A DNA stretch of 64,000 bases from DASWTL01 sp035575925 (lineage in GTDB: Bacteria > Bacteroidota > Bacteroidia > Sphingobacteriales > Sphingobacteriaceae), in contig DATLXK010000028.1 in the NCBI GenBank assembly GCA_035575925.1, forward strand, positions 73,631-137,630, given 5' to 3'. This document shows, piece after piece, positions 32,519-41,959 of the stretch. Under the pieces are notes generated by a model. It was given only the letters and a program-made list of their open reading frames with translations. It was not told the DNA's origin and made no database searches. The stretch's first letter is position 1. Every line of letters begins with the position of its first letter. The position numbers and the translations under genes were made by a program.

Positions 32519-35230
32519 TTATTTTACTTTATAACGATATACGGATCTGCCTATTTTGCCTTCGATATCTAAACCTTCAACCACAACCTTATAATTTCCG
32601 GTACCGTCAGCATTGAAAAATTCAACATAGGCTTTTCCTTCCTGATTGGTAATAACATGCGGATTCCAATAGATGGTAGTACGCAGATCCGGAGTTTTTA
32701 AATCTATTTTTGGATCATCATAATTGGGAGAATAAAATTCACGCACTTTATAAAGCCCTTTTGGTGCATAGGATATTATACCCGGTGCAAAAGATCTGTA
32801 ACCCTGATTTGAGGTTCCGCGCTTTGTAGTTATTATTAATACTCCGCCGGTGCCCCGCATGCCATATATCGCTGTATTTCCGATATTCTTTAAAACTTCT
32901 ATTGTTTCTACATCATTGGGATTAATAGAAGATAAAAAGTTAGGATCTACATATGTTCCATCAACAATTAACTGCATAGGAACGGGCCCCGAAAAAGATG
33001 AGGACATGTTTCTAAATAAATAAGCTACTCCATTTTGTACAAATAATCCAGCCGCACGGCCACTAAGGCATTGATCAAGCGACGTGCAATTTTGCAATTG
33101 ATCCGCAGTAATTATTGCGTCGGCATTTCCCGCACCATTTAAATTTGATGAATGAGTGACTTTTTGCTTTTTCTCAACAACTTTAACCTCTGCAAGCATA
33201 ATAGACTTATTCATATTAAATCTGCGAAGGTCCTGAAACTGATCGCGGCTGTTCCGGAGATAAGTGATCATGGACTTATTCACATTGACTTCTATTCCGG
33301 CCAGGTTTTTACTTTTTGTAACTAACTGGGGGGGAATTTGATCCAATACAATTTCTACATTTTTTTTATCCCGGGCATTACGTGCCTGTACAACAAATTT
33401 AGTACTGTCTGCAAAAAACAGATTACTAAAACTGAACTTGCCGGCACTATCTGTTAATGTATCAATTAAAAATACCTCCCCTGATGATGACATCAACGTA
33501 ACTTTACCACCAGGAACCGGCTTGCCGGCTCCTGTCAACACTGTACCGCTTATTTTCATTTCCCTTTCAGGATTATAGGTTATTGCAGGAAAGGAATCTG
33601 AAAGTATGTTTTTCCATGAAAATCGACGCCACCCCTGTGTTAGCAATAGATTGTCTAACTGTCTGACAGTATTCTCGTTATTACTTAAAAAATAATAATT
33701 AGGCTGTTCCACATAACCTTTAATATCAGAAGTTAATAATAAGTTAGAGAGTATAGTGGTTTCCGAAGTTTCATCAGCAATAACTTTAGTTTCATCAGTT
33801 ACTGCAATAGAAAAAGCGCCAAATACAGTTTTTTCCTGTTTCTTCTTATGATTAAGCATGATCCGGACTCTTTCACGGGGTTTGTATTCATCTTTTACAG
33901 TACTCAGATCAATATTAAGCTGATCATTCCTGTTAATAAATATCAACCGTTCAGCTGCGGGGTCATTATTTGGAGAAAAAAGGGTAAAATGAAGTATTCC
34001 GGTTGAGAAGCGATTTTTTGGGATTATAGCACTGAACGTTGCCGCATCTGCATTGTTCTTTGTGGTATAATTTATTATGCCATTTGTATGTGCAACCAAA
34101 GTAATCGGTCCGGTTCCTATTAATGAAGGTGAGACCGAAACTTTAACGCTCAGACTATCCATATTCAAATGCCTTACTGCCAATGTATAGCCTTTTTCGA
34201 GAGTGGCAGGCAGATCATAATTTTTCTCTGAGCCATCTTCAAAACGTATAGTGGCTTTATAAGTATTATTCAGGGTCGGAAATAGTGTGAAATTGCCCAT
34301 TCCGGCATGCTCTGTGGAAATATCAGCAACTTTATTATTGTTCTGATCAGTAATATGACCCTTTACATTTACACCCAATCCATCAGCACCAACGGCCTTA
34401 ATTCCAACTTTTGATTTAACTCCGCTAATAAGATTACCACCTTCTGGAAAGAATTGTATATCGACATCACTCGAGGTGGCCTTAACCGGGAAATTTTTGC
34501 TGACTATAACTTTGTCATTTATTTTTAGTAAAGTATTTATCCTGCCCGACTTTAAAATAAACGGCTGGGTATTTACAAATGATAGCTGGATATTCCCATT
34601 GGTATCAGTGGTGGATTTCCCTTTTAAAATGTTTCTGAAGTCTAACTGAACATCATAATTAACATCTTTATTTACAACAGGATTACCATCCAGATCTGTA
34701 TACCGGATATTAGCTATTACTTTTTCTGAATTACCAATTTTAGAAAATGTATAGGATACGTCACTGATATAATTAGTTGATATAGAGTTACCTATTGAAA
34801 TAGTCTTATCGAAGAAATAACCTTCTCCAAAATTCCGCATCCAGGTAGTGTACGCACGGATCCGATAATTACCTTCACGCAGAGAGTCGGAGAGTACAAA
34901 ATCACCCCATGCCATACCTGCTGTCAAGGGTAAGCGCAGGGATTGTTTTATTGAATCCTTCTCATTAATAAGATCAACGTATAAAATTTTGCTCAGGTTA
35001 GACAGTTGATTGCTTTCTGCATTTACAACATACGCTTTGAGCCAGATATTATCACCTATTGCGTAATAAGGTTTATCCATATGGATATGAACTTTCTCCT
35101 TAGCATATTCAACTCTGTATTTTTGCAGCTTCTGGGCTATATTTATCAGAGGATCGTCATCAGCCATAAATCCAAATAAGGCGATAGCTGAAATTGTTAA
35201 TGGAATATACAGGAACGGAGGAAATTTCAT
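32519..35230 (-). CDS. Plug-only TonB-receptor-like protein with macroglobulin-like domains
   Basis: The 903-residue protein has a signal peptide (1-22), then macroglobulin/MG2-like modules (HMDKPYYAIGDNIWLKAYVV; YRIRAYTTWMRN), a carboxypeptidase-regulatory-like domain (KISGTVLTGAGKPVPGG) at about 555, and a TonB plug domain at about 710-810 (QLIVDGTYVDPNFLSSINPNDVETIEVLK ... GTGGVLIITTKRG). No 22-strand barrel follows; the C-terminus (YRSFAPGIISY... GNYKVVVEGLDIEG) is short. Such proteins are common in Sphingobacteriaceae; function is unknown, probably outer-membrane or periplasmic. Confidence 0.85.
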   Translation of the reverse strand: MKFPPFLYIPLTISAIALFGFMADDDPLINIAQKLQKYRVEYAKEKVHIHMDKPYYAIGDNIWLKAYVVNAESNQLSNLSKILYVDLINEKDSIKQSLRLPLTAGMAWGDFVLSDSLREGNYRIRAYTTWMRNFGEGYFFDKTISIGNSISTNYISDVSYTFSKIGNSEKVIANIRYTDLDGNPVVNKDVNYDVQLDFRNILKGKSTTDTNGNIQLSFVNTQPFILKSGRINTLLKINDKVIVSKNFPVKATSSDVDIQFFPEGGNLISGVKSKVGIKAVGADGLGVNVKGHITDQNNNKVADISTEHAGMGNFTLFPTLNNTYKATIRFEDGSEKNYDLPATLEKGYTLAVRHLNMDSLSVKVSVSPSLIGTGPITLVAHTNGIINYTTKNNADAATFSAIIPKNRFSTGILHFTLFSPNNDPAAERLIFINRNDQLNIDLSTVKDEYKPRERVRIMLNHKKKQEKTVFGAFSIAVTDETKVIADETSETTILSNLLLTSDIKGYVEQPNYYFLSNNENTVRQLDNLLLTQGWRRFSWKNILSDSFPAITYNPEREMKISGTVLTGAGKPVPGGKVTLMSSSGEVFLIDTLTDSAGKFSFSNLFFADSTKFVVQARNARDKKNVEIVLDQIPPQLVTKSKNLAGIEVNVNKSMITYLRNSRDQFQDLRRFNMNKSIMLAEVKVVEKKQKVTHSSNLNGAGNADAIITADQLQNCTSLDQCLSGRAAGLFVQNGVAYLFRNMSSSFSGPVPMQLIVDGTYVDPNFLSSINPNDVETIEVLKNIGNTAIYGMRGTGGVLIITTKRGTSNQGYRSFAPGIISYAPKGLYKVREFYSPNYDDPKIDLKTPDLRTTIYWNPHVITNQEGKAYVEFFNADGTGNYKVVVEGLDIEGKIGRSVYRYKVK

Positions 35231-35297
35231 ACTTAAAAAGTAAACCTCAATTTACTAAAAATTAAGGCTTTTCTACTAAAATCACTCAATGATTATA

Positions 35298-35834
35298 TTA
35301 AAATGTATTCTTCCACATCATGCTCTCCACAGGGCGTGTGGTTTTATTGTTATACTTGGCATTCGCTTTAGTATTATACATAGTTTCAATATCTCCTTCC
35401 ACACAAAAATAAATTAACTGGCCAATGGGCATGCCCGCATATATTTTTACTGGCTGGGCTACAGATATTTCCAACGTCCATGTATTGCAAAAACCCACAT
35501 CACCCTTACCAGCAGTTGCATGAATATCTATCCCTAAGCGACCTGTACTAGATTTTCCTTCCAGAAAAGGTACATGGCTATGGGTTTCCGTATATTCCAT
35601 GGTAACTCCCAGGTATAATGTATTCGGTTGTAAAACAAACCCATCCTCTGATATTTCGAAATGATCTATTTCATTATGTGCTTTTGCATCCAGCACACGA
35701 TTACGGTAGGTTGCAAGGTATTTGCCAAGATGTACATCATATGAATTGGTACCCAGGCATTGGCGTTGAAACGGCTCAATAATAATTGTTCCTTTTTCAA
35801 TTTCTTCTAAAATAAGCTTATCAGAAAGTATCAT
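35298..35834 (-). CDS. dcd: dCTP deaminase
   Basis: The 178-residue trimeric enzyme turns dCTP into dUTP for thymidylate supply. GTNSYDVHLGKYLATY at the start, then FLEGKSSTGRLGIDIHATAGKGDVGF and NTWTLEISV with the catalytic Glu, and the end with QLIYFCVEGDIE are all family features. Length is slightly short but usual for Bacteroidota. Divergent from the phosphopantetheinyl transferase gene. Confidence 0.95.
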   Translation of the reverse strand: MILSDKLILEEIEKGTIIIEPFQRQCLGTNSYDVHLGKYLATYRNRVLDAKAHNEIDHFEISEDGFVLQPNTLYLGVTMEYTETHSHVPFLEGKSSTGRLGIDIHATAGKGDVGFCNTWTLEISVAQPVKIYAGMPIGQLIYFCVEGDIETMYNTKANAKYNNKTTRPVESMMWKNTF

Positions 35835-35902
35835 TAATAAGAATGAGTTTGGTCTAAATTATGATTAATTTAAGATAATTTATCTGCAATTTTACATTTT
35901 AT

Positions 35903-36553
35903 ATGGGGCTCGTACATCGAAAGCAGATTGATGAAAAAACATCGTTTGCTATATGGAAAATTGAAGAAACAGCTGACGAACTTTATAGCCAGCTGCAGCT
36001 GGATTGCCAGGAAAAGGAATATCTTGAAACCCTGAATACTGGGAAACGCGATCTTCACTGGCTTGGCACTCGTGTTTTGTTACGCAAAATGTTAAATACA
36101 GACCGGTATATTGACATGGAAGTTGATGAACATGGCAAGCCCCATGTAAAAAATTTTCCACATCACATTTCTCTTAGTCATTCATATGATTATGCTGCAG
36201 TTATGATTAGCGAAGATAAACCGGTGGGTATAGATATAGAGATCGTTAAAGACAAAATAGAGCGTGTTGCAAAAAAGTTTCTTTGTCAAGCGGAAATGGA
36301 CTTTATTGATAAAACAAACAAAGTTGAACAATTATATATATGCTGGTGCGCCAAGGAAGCGATATACAAACTCCAGGGTAAGCGAAACGTTTCTTTCCTG
36401 AACGACATCAGGCTTTATCCTTTTGAATGTTGTGAAGGGGGAAGCATCGGTGCGAAATTATTTGTTGAAGGAGCTGAGAAGTCGTTTGTTGTATATTACG
36501 AGAAATATGAAAACTATATGCTTGGTTATGTGGTAGATAGGGTACAAGTGTGA
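35903..36553 (+). CDS. 4'-phosphopantetheinyl transferase superfamily protein
   Basis: The 216-residue Sfp-type enzyme attaches 4'-phosphopantetheine to carrier proteins. The N-terminal half (about 1-100) is followed by HISLSHSYDYAAVMIS, GIDIEIVKDKI (Mg ligands Asp and Glu) and WCAKEAIYKLQG (WxxKEAxxK). Size is as in Sfp rather than the shorter AcpS. Its TGA overlaps the GTG start of lipB (GTGTGA), so they are one operon: two carrier-protein cofactor enzymes side by side. Confidence 0.9.
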   Translation: MGLVHRKQIDEKTSFAIWKIEETADELYSQLQLDCQEKEYLETLNTGKRDLHWLGTRVLLRKMLNTDRYIDMEVDEHGKPHVKNFPHHISLSHSYDYAAVMISEDKPVGIDIEIVKDKIERVAKKFLCQAEMDFIDKTNKVEQLYICWCAKEAIYKLQGKRNVSFLNDIRLYPFECCEGGSIGAKLFVEGAEKSFVVYYEKYENYMLGYVVDRVQV

Positions 36554-37260
36554 AAAATAGGAGCATTATAGTTCAGGATTGGGGTTTAACAGATTATAAG
36601 GAAGCCTGGCGCAGACAGGAAGAGCTATTTCTGAAAACAGTTGAATTAAAAACCAGTAACCGCCATGCGGAAATTGAACTGCCCACACCTAATTATCTTG
36701 TTTTTGTTGAGCATCCGCATGTTTACACATCAGGCAAAAGCGGTAAGGTTGAAAATCTTTTGCTGAATGAAGAAGCGCTTAATAGTAAAGCAGCTACATT
36801 TCATCAGATCAATCGGGGAGGTGATATTACCTACCACGGTCCTGGCCAGCTGGTCGGATACCCTATCCTTGACCTTGATAATTTTTTTACAGATATCCAT
36901 TTATACCTGCGTACCCTGGAAGAAGCAGTGATAATGACCCTTAAAGAATATGGTATTACGGCAGGACGCTTTCCCGGTCTTACAGGTGTATGGTTAGATG
37001 CAGATAACTTAAACGCAAGGAAAATATGTGCATTAGGAGTTAGATGCAGCAGATGGGTAACCATGCATGGATTTGCTTTAAATGTAAATACAGATCTTGA
37101 ATACTTTAAAAATATTGTGCCTTGCGGTATTCAGGATAAAGGTGTTACATCTATGCAAAAGGAACTGGGGAGAGAAGTAGATATAAATGAAACTAAATGG
37201 ATTTTGCTAGGACATATTGTTACGTTGTTCGGGATAGAAATACCTGACGAGTATTTATAG
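36550..37260 (+). CDS. lipB: Octanoyltransferase LipB
   Basis: LipB moves the octanoyl chain from ACP to lipoate-dependent enzymes. The 236-residue protein has RGGDITYHGPGQLVGYPILDL, ARKICALGVRCSRWVTMHGFALN containing the catalytic Lys region, and NIVPCGIQDKGVTSM with the catalytic Cys. It starts with GTG overlapping the stop of the upstream transferase gene. Confidence 0.95.
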   Translation: MKNRSIIVQDWGLTDYKEAWRRQEELFLKTVELKTSNRHAEIELPTPNYLVFVEHPHVYTSGKSGKVENLLLNEEALNSKAATFHQINRGGDITYHGPGQLVGYPILDLDNFFTDIHLYLRTLEEAVIMTLKEYGITAGRFPGLTGVWLDADNLNARKICALGVRCSRWVTMHGFALNVNTDLEYFKNIVPCGIQDKGVTSMQKELGREVDINETKWILLGHIVTLFGIEIPDEYL

Positions 37261-37364
37261 AAATTCTATTCAGCTAATACCTTGTATTGTTGCAATATTA
37301 TAAGTGGGTATGCAGAAACTCTGCTGAACATTTTTACGTATTTAAGAGAGGCTTAATTTTAAGT

Positions 37365-38075
37365 ATGAGATCTCTGATCATTATATTTTCTGCTTTTTTG
37401 TTTACAACTTGTCAGAAGGGAAATAAGAATATTTTCATTCCTAAAGACGTGATAAAGCCTGCTATAGAGTCTAAAGGCAATTACAACTACCTTGCATTAG
37501 GCGATTCCTATACGATAGGACAAGGAGTTTCTCTGGCAGAATCCTTCCCTTACCAATTAGCTAATACACTTACAAAAGCAGGATATACTATACCGGCTCC
37601 AAAAATAATTGCAACCACCGGATGGACTACCGATCAGTTAATTCAAGCGATCAAAAAAGAAAACATTACTTCCAGGTACGATATAGTAACCCTGTTAATT
37701 GGAGTAAATAACCAGTACCAGGGGTATTCTGAGGTTACTTATAGAAAGGAATTTATTGAATTATTAAATATTGCATCAGCATATGCTAAAGGAAAGGAAC
37801 ATGTGTTTGTGCTTTCCATACCAGACTGGGGCGTAACCCCTTATGCAGGGAATGGATTAAGTTCCTCCATCAGTATTGAAATTGACAGGTTTAATGCAAT
37901 TAACAAAGAGGAAGCATTAAAAGCGGGTATCGCTTACATAGATATTACTCCCATTTCCAGAGCTGCCGCTACAGATCCTTTATTAATTGCGTCAGATGGT
38001 TTACATCCTTCCGGAAAAATGTACAGTATGTGGGTTGATCTTCTTGCGCCTTTGGTTCAAAACAAAATTAAATAG
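37365..38075 (+). CDS. SGNH/GDSL hydrolase-family lipoprotein
   Basis: The 236-residue protein starts with a lipoprotein signal (MRSLIIIFSAFLFTTCQKG, lipobox TTC), then LALGDSYTIGQGV (block I nucleophile Ser), LLIGVNNQYQG (block III Asn) and SDGLHPSGKMY (block V Asp/His). It is a lipase/esterase-like fold tethered to a membrane; substrate unknown. I use the ATG at 37365; an in-frame TTG at 37287 would put an extra 26 residues before the signal peptide. Its stop abuts the decayed fragment downstream. Confidence 0.88.
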   Translation: MRSLIIIFSAFLFTTCQKGNKNIFIPKDVIKPAIESKGNYNYLALGDSYTIGQGVSLAESFPYQLANTLTKAGYTIPAPKIIATTGWTTDQLIQAIKKENITSRYDIVTLLIGVNNQYQGYSEVTYRKEFIELLNIASAYAKGKEHVFVLSIPDWGVTPYAGNGLSSSISIEIDRFNAINKEEALKAGIAYIDITPISRAAATDPLLIASDGLHPSGKMYSMWVDLLAPLVQNKIK

Positions 38076-38289
38076 TGTTACTGAAGCAGGCGTTTAGGCG
38101 ATAATCATTTATAGTGTAAGGGTATATTTTACCATTCTGGTCATTAGGTTTTCAAAAATACCTTCTTTTCATCTGATGCCTGCCGGGTCCCGGGCGGATT
38201 TGTTCTATTTCGGCCATCCTTCAAATCATAAAACAGCCCTGCAAAATCCAATAAAAAAAATCTTTGATTAAATGGGGATCAAAATTTTC
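38075..38289 (-). pseudogene. Decayed C-terminal fragment of a metallopeptidase-like paralogue
   Basis: The minus strand encodes, with at least one frameshift, ENFDPHLIKDFFYWILQG, then NDQNGKIYPYTINDYRL. These match in order the C-terminal part of the nearby HExxH gene (EDFSPYRIDDPFYWIPQG ... NIYDLQDYRL). Nucleotide identity with 39722-39770 is visible too (ATCCTTCAAATCATAAAACA in both). No start codon or catalytic region remains; it is a relic of a second gene copy filling the 38076-38328 gap. Confidence 0.75.
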
Positions 38290-38328
38290 ATTGCCGTGGC
38301 CCACCGGCCACTTTGCAGCCGGCTTCAA

Positions 38329-38832
38329 TTATCTGGGATATTTTAATTCATATTTAAACGCTTTTCTGCGTTTTATTTTTTTTGGCAGAGGCTTGCCGGA
38401 GTGGTAATCTGTCAGCACGGTTAACAGCTTTTTACGGTTAAACACCAGCCATTTGATTTGACCATCAATCAAGGTAGCTGCAGAGCCATATATTGTTACC
38501 ACCGCCGACAATCCGACCAGAAGGTAACCCCCTCCTGTGTCTTCTTTAACATTAGCTGCATGATTTAATATTAAATTAAGCAGCAAAAGAGAAACACCTG
38601 CTGCAACAGGCGGAACAACCGTTTCATAAAATGCCTCTTTTCTCTTTTTAAAAAAATAATTGATCAAGGCCCTGGTTGAGTCGTCCTTGCCATAATTATC
38701 TAAAAAATATTGTTTAGACTGTTTATAAGAGGATTTATTGACAGAAGTGTCAGCGTAATTTACTGGGGCTGCTAAGGTATCAATACAATTCAAAAAGTAG
38801 AACAGAGAAAAAAATAGAAAACACTTCATCAT
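38329..38832 (-). CDS. Secreted or membrane protein of unknown function
   Basis: The ATG at 38832 gives about 167 residues: a signal-like start (MMKCFLFFSLFYFLNCIDTLAA), a charged region, then two hydrophobic segments (VVPPVAAGVSLLLLNLILN and LLVGLSAVVTIYGSAATLI) and a basic tail (KPLPKKIKRRKAFKYELKYPR). No family recognised. It lies just upstream of the decayed paralogue fragment and may be a neighbour from the same duplicated block. Confidence 0.5.
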   Translation of the reverse strand: MMKCFLFFSLFYFLNCIDTLAAPVNYADTSVNKSSYKQSKQYFLDNYGKDDSTRALINYFFKKRKEAFYETVVPPVAAGVSLLLLNLILNHAANVKEDTGGGYLLVGLSAVVTIYGSAATLIDGQIKWLVFNRKKLLTVLTDYHSGKPLPKKIKRRKAFKYELKYPR

Positions 38833-38916
38833 ATTTAATTTAGTCAACAATGATCAAGATTATTTAAAGTTAAGCTAATCAATATCGATTAGAAAATCTT
38901 AACCAAGTATCTAACA

Positions 38917-39557
38917 TCAGTAAACTTTAAAACAATATGTATTTGTAAGTTCTAAGCCTTCTATTTTGTATCCCGGCCTGTTGTTTTGATATAAGTATAA
39001 ATGCTGTCTGGTATTTTCAAAATTAATGAAGTACTTGGCTTTGGTACATTTATCAGAATTACGAAAGACATTCTGAGGATTTCCAACACTTAAAATGTAA
39101 ACGCCCTTTCTCTGAGGGATGATTCCTACTTTTAAACAATACTGATTATTATTTTCAATAAATGAATATTCTTTGATCCTATCGGGCAGGATATAATTTT
39201 CTATTATTTTACCTTTTGATAGAACATATTTAAATTCATTAGCAGCTTGAATAGTTCCAGGATCACTGATGCTACCCCCTGTAAATTTGTCTAATGATAT
39301 AACTGTTCCTAAATTACCGGCGCCACTATAATCAATTAGCTTTTTTGTTATAATATCACTCAATGAAGCAGGTATATTTGATTCAAACCAAATGGTATCC
39401 CCTATACCAATACTATCCTTGTCAGGGTAGGCTTTTACCGATGCTTGAAAAGTATAGACATTATTAACGCAATCCAATCCTAACTTTCCACAACTATTAC
39501 AGATCTAAATACATAAAATCCAATAAATGTAATTACCCATTTAATCTTAGTATCCAT
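38917..39557 (-). pseudogene. Frameshifted secreted protein (probable lipoprotein)
   Basis: From the ATG at 39557 the frame gives a hydrophobic leader (MDTKIKWVITFIGFYVFRS) but stops after 25 codons. In the shifted frame the text continues NSCGKLGLDCVNNVYTFQASVKAYPDKDSIGIGDTIWFESNIPASLSD for 186+ residues, with a lipobox-like NSC. A single indel near 39490-39510 would join signal and mature parts. The start codon overlaps the end of the upstream gene by 11 bases. Alternatively translation starts internally at TTG 39477 without a signal. Confidence 0.6.
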
Positions 39558-41026
39558 ATCTAAAGAATAAGTCTGTAACCTCTGTAGGTTGATTACTCGT
39601 CTGTTGTATTAACTTTAATCGATAATCTTGTAAATCATAAATATTCGATTGAAATGCATTGAACATTTGTTGATTGGTATAACCTGACACTTGGTCTACC
39701 ACGGGCGTATTTTCGTTTCTGGTATCCTTCAAATCATAAAACACACCCTGCGGTATCCAATAAAAGGGATCATCAATTCGGTAAGGACTAAAATCTTCCA
39801 GTAAATTTAAATGGCTGCTCAGGCCAGATACAGGATTATTATTGGTGTAACCAAAACCTTGTTCTACAGCTAAACCACTGTTAAATCCGTATTGCTTGTC
39901 CGCTAAATAATGCCCCATGTAATACGCCCAGCTTTCGCCTAAGGCTATTATTGGAGAATTAGAACCGGATTTCTGGCCGTATGGTGAATAGGTACCACCA
40001 AAATTGCCAATAATTTCAGAAACTTCAGCATCTACAAAAGAATTGTACCAGCTATTGCCTAAGGCTTCATAATGTGCGGCATGTGTGAGCTCATGAAAAA
40101 GCGTTTCTTTTAGCCTATCAGAAGTCGTATTTTGGTAACTAACTGCTATATCGATCTGATGTTTAAGTACTAATACTAACGCATTTAAGCCTCCTACAAC
40201 TAAGCCATATGGAGATATTAAAAACTGCTTAACAAATTCTTCGGGCAAAAGGTCTAAAGTCCTTTTATTCCACATAGGAGTTGCCGCTCCGCTGACCAGG
40301 CGGGTCAATATTATTTTTATTCCTGTGGGAGGTAGACCAATGCCTTCCTGAGGTGCATATTCCCGATAATCCTGCACTGCATTATGGGTTGTTGCGCCTG
40401 CCCAATACTTGTTGCCTTTTGAGCCCGGATCAGTAAATAAAGGAAAGGTATAATTAATATTATTTTTAACGTTATCGCCGTTAAAAATTCCCAGTGTTTT
40501 TTTGATTGGGAAAAGCATTTGCCATAACCGTATACCTCTCATGCCCCGCACTTCTGCATCGGAATTTTTAAATTTAATGTTGACCCTGACTTTATTTTTG
40601 AAACGTTTGGTCATCTGATAGTGGCCGGTGTTATCCGTATAACTTCTTTCTATTTTAAACCATCGCCGTGCAACGATCGTCGCTTTACGTACGGGCCTGT
40701 TAGTTCCCGTCTGGGTGTCGTAGACTAATATATTACCTGCCGGCACCCCGGCATCAGATGCGGGTGCGGGTGCGGGTGGCTGTTCTTCATAAGGAACACA
40801 TTCCCGCAATATATGGTCCCATTTATATCCGGGTCCGCAGTCCAGAACCTGAGGTCTGATCCTGCCACTTTTCGAAGCAGTGTTTGAGCTCGGCGCACTA
40901 TTATTAGAATTTTGCAGTGCAGCCAGTCTTTCTGCTTCTGTTTCTACCGCGGTATAATCATCCTCTGGAATATGTATTTGAGCCAGGGTTTCGTAGGGTA
41001 TGCCTGCCGGAAACTGAAATTGGCGG
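39547..41026 (-). CDS. Metallopeptidase-like protein, 3' part of frameshifted gene
   Basis: The open part begins with QFPAGIPYETLAQIHIPEDDYTAVE, continues through a Cys-containing CGPGYKWDHILRECVPYEE linker, and a carboxypeptidase-regulatory-like domain (GNILVYDTQTGTNRPVRKATIVARRW). A zinc motif HELTHAAH follows about 239-246 residues after the internal Met at 40809, with a downstream ALGESWAYYMGH that may give a third ligand. Without the upstream lipoprotein part it has no signal peptide. Substrate is unknown. The next gene starts inside its last codons. Confidence 0.7.
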
Positions 41027-41482
41027 AACTACAGCATATTGCCAGGTTGTTTCTTCTTCGGGTATAGAAGGATCTTGGTAGTAATCTCCTTCGTAAGTCA
41101 CTAAAAAATCAACAGGGGTATCAAATAACTCCAGATTCTGCGCTTCCATTGTGGAATTTAAAACATCCAGCTGATTAATATCTGAAGGTTTAAAACGAAC
41201 ATATAAATTTGTTATATTAACAGTTACATTAGTAATGCCCAGGTTTGAATAGGCCTGCTGCATGTTAGGGATTAAATAGGGATTAGTAAGCTGGCCACCC
41301 AGAACAGTCTGCCTTTCTATAGAATCATCATCGTGGTTTTCAAAGATTGCACTTGTTGATGCCAAAGCAGATTTAGAATTAGCTGATCCATCAAATAATT
41401 CATCTGGTAATTCATTTTTTCTGCAGGAACTTGACAAAAACAGGATGATTATAAATCCTAAATAGTAAAAGTTGCTTTTCAT
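40958..41482 (-). CDS. Lipoprotein, 5' part of the same frameshifted gene
   Basis: A 174-residue ORF with lipoprotein signal MKSNFYYLGFIIILFLSSSC and about 130 further residues, ending in a frame that carries on past QYAVVPPISVSG into unrelated text. In the other frame the same DNA reads FQFPAGIPYETL and runs into the HExxH protein, so one indel at about 41010-41026 separates the parts. Joined, they would make a 645-residue secreted metallopeptidase-like lipoprotein. Confidence 0.7.
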   Translation of the reverse strand: MKSNFYYLGFIIILFLSSSCRKNELPDELFDGSANSKSALASTSAIFENHDDDSIERQTVLGGQLTNPYLIPNMQQAYSNLGITNVTVNITNLYVRFKPSDINQLDVLNSTMEAQNLELFDTPVDFLVTYEGDYYQDPSIPEEETTWQYAVVPPISVSGRHTLRNPGSNTYSRG

Positions 41483-41580
41483 AAATTTGGTTTAAAATTT
41501 GAGTTAAATTAACTTTTGTGCAATGTATTAATTGTACGCGATAAATCATTATTTTGTTACGATTTATTTTATGGAATTAC

Positions 41581-41818
41581 GCACTATGATCGATAATATT
41601 CATCCCCATGCCTACAGACAAATGGGCGGGATATGAGGGATTGGAAAAAGATTTCCCATATACCGTGAAAAATAGGAGAAGAAAGGGATGAACTTCCCTT
41701 AATTGCACTGAACTATAATGATGTTCAAAGTCTGGTTGAGAGGAATGCATCACTCCGTACTGATTTACAGGCGTACATGGATGAGTATACCTACCGTTTA
41801 GCAAAGAAGGGATATTAG
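41581..41818 (+). mobile_element. Relic of an ISXO2-like (IS1595 family) transposase
   Basis: Three frame-shifted pieces in order give IDNIHPHAY, then TDKWAGYEGLEKDFPY (41614 on), then TIMMFKVWLRGMHHSV (41712 on), then DLQAYMDEYTYRLAKKGY and a stop (41762-41818). These are the hallmark C-terminal blocks of ISXO2-type DDE transposases. No ends, start codon or N-terminus remain, so it is inactive. It fills the gap between the metallopeptidase gene and groL. Confidence 0.8.
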
Positions 41819-41902
41819 AAAACCTGAAGGGACGTATGGTTGTCAAACCACCTTTTACATGCCAAATGATTATTAGTCAATATCCCAATTAGGTATTGTT
41901 AA

Positions 41903-41940
41903 ACAAAAAAACCCTCTCCAATCAGGAAAGGGTTTTTTTA
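41903..41940 (-). terminator. Terminator after groL
   Basis: AACCCTCTCC and a GGAAAGGGTT arm around AATCA form a stem with one mismatch, flanked on both sides by T/A runs, and it lies 20-50 bases beyond the groL stop. It could stop transcripts from both sides. Confidence 0.85.
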
Positions 41941-41959
41941 TTTAAAGCAGGTGGTATGA

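Noticed and set aside
41577..41846. Minus-strand ORF of 89 codons
   Set aside because: It is the antisense shadow of the ISXO2 transposase relic; its product matches no family and the opposite strand carries recognisable transposase blocks.
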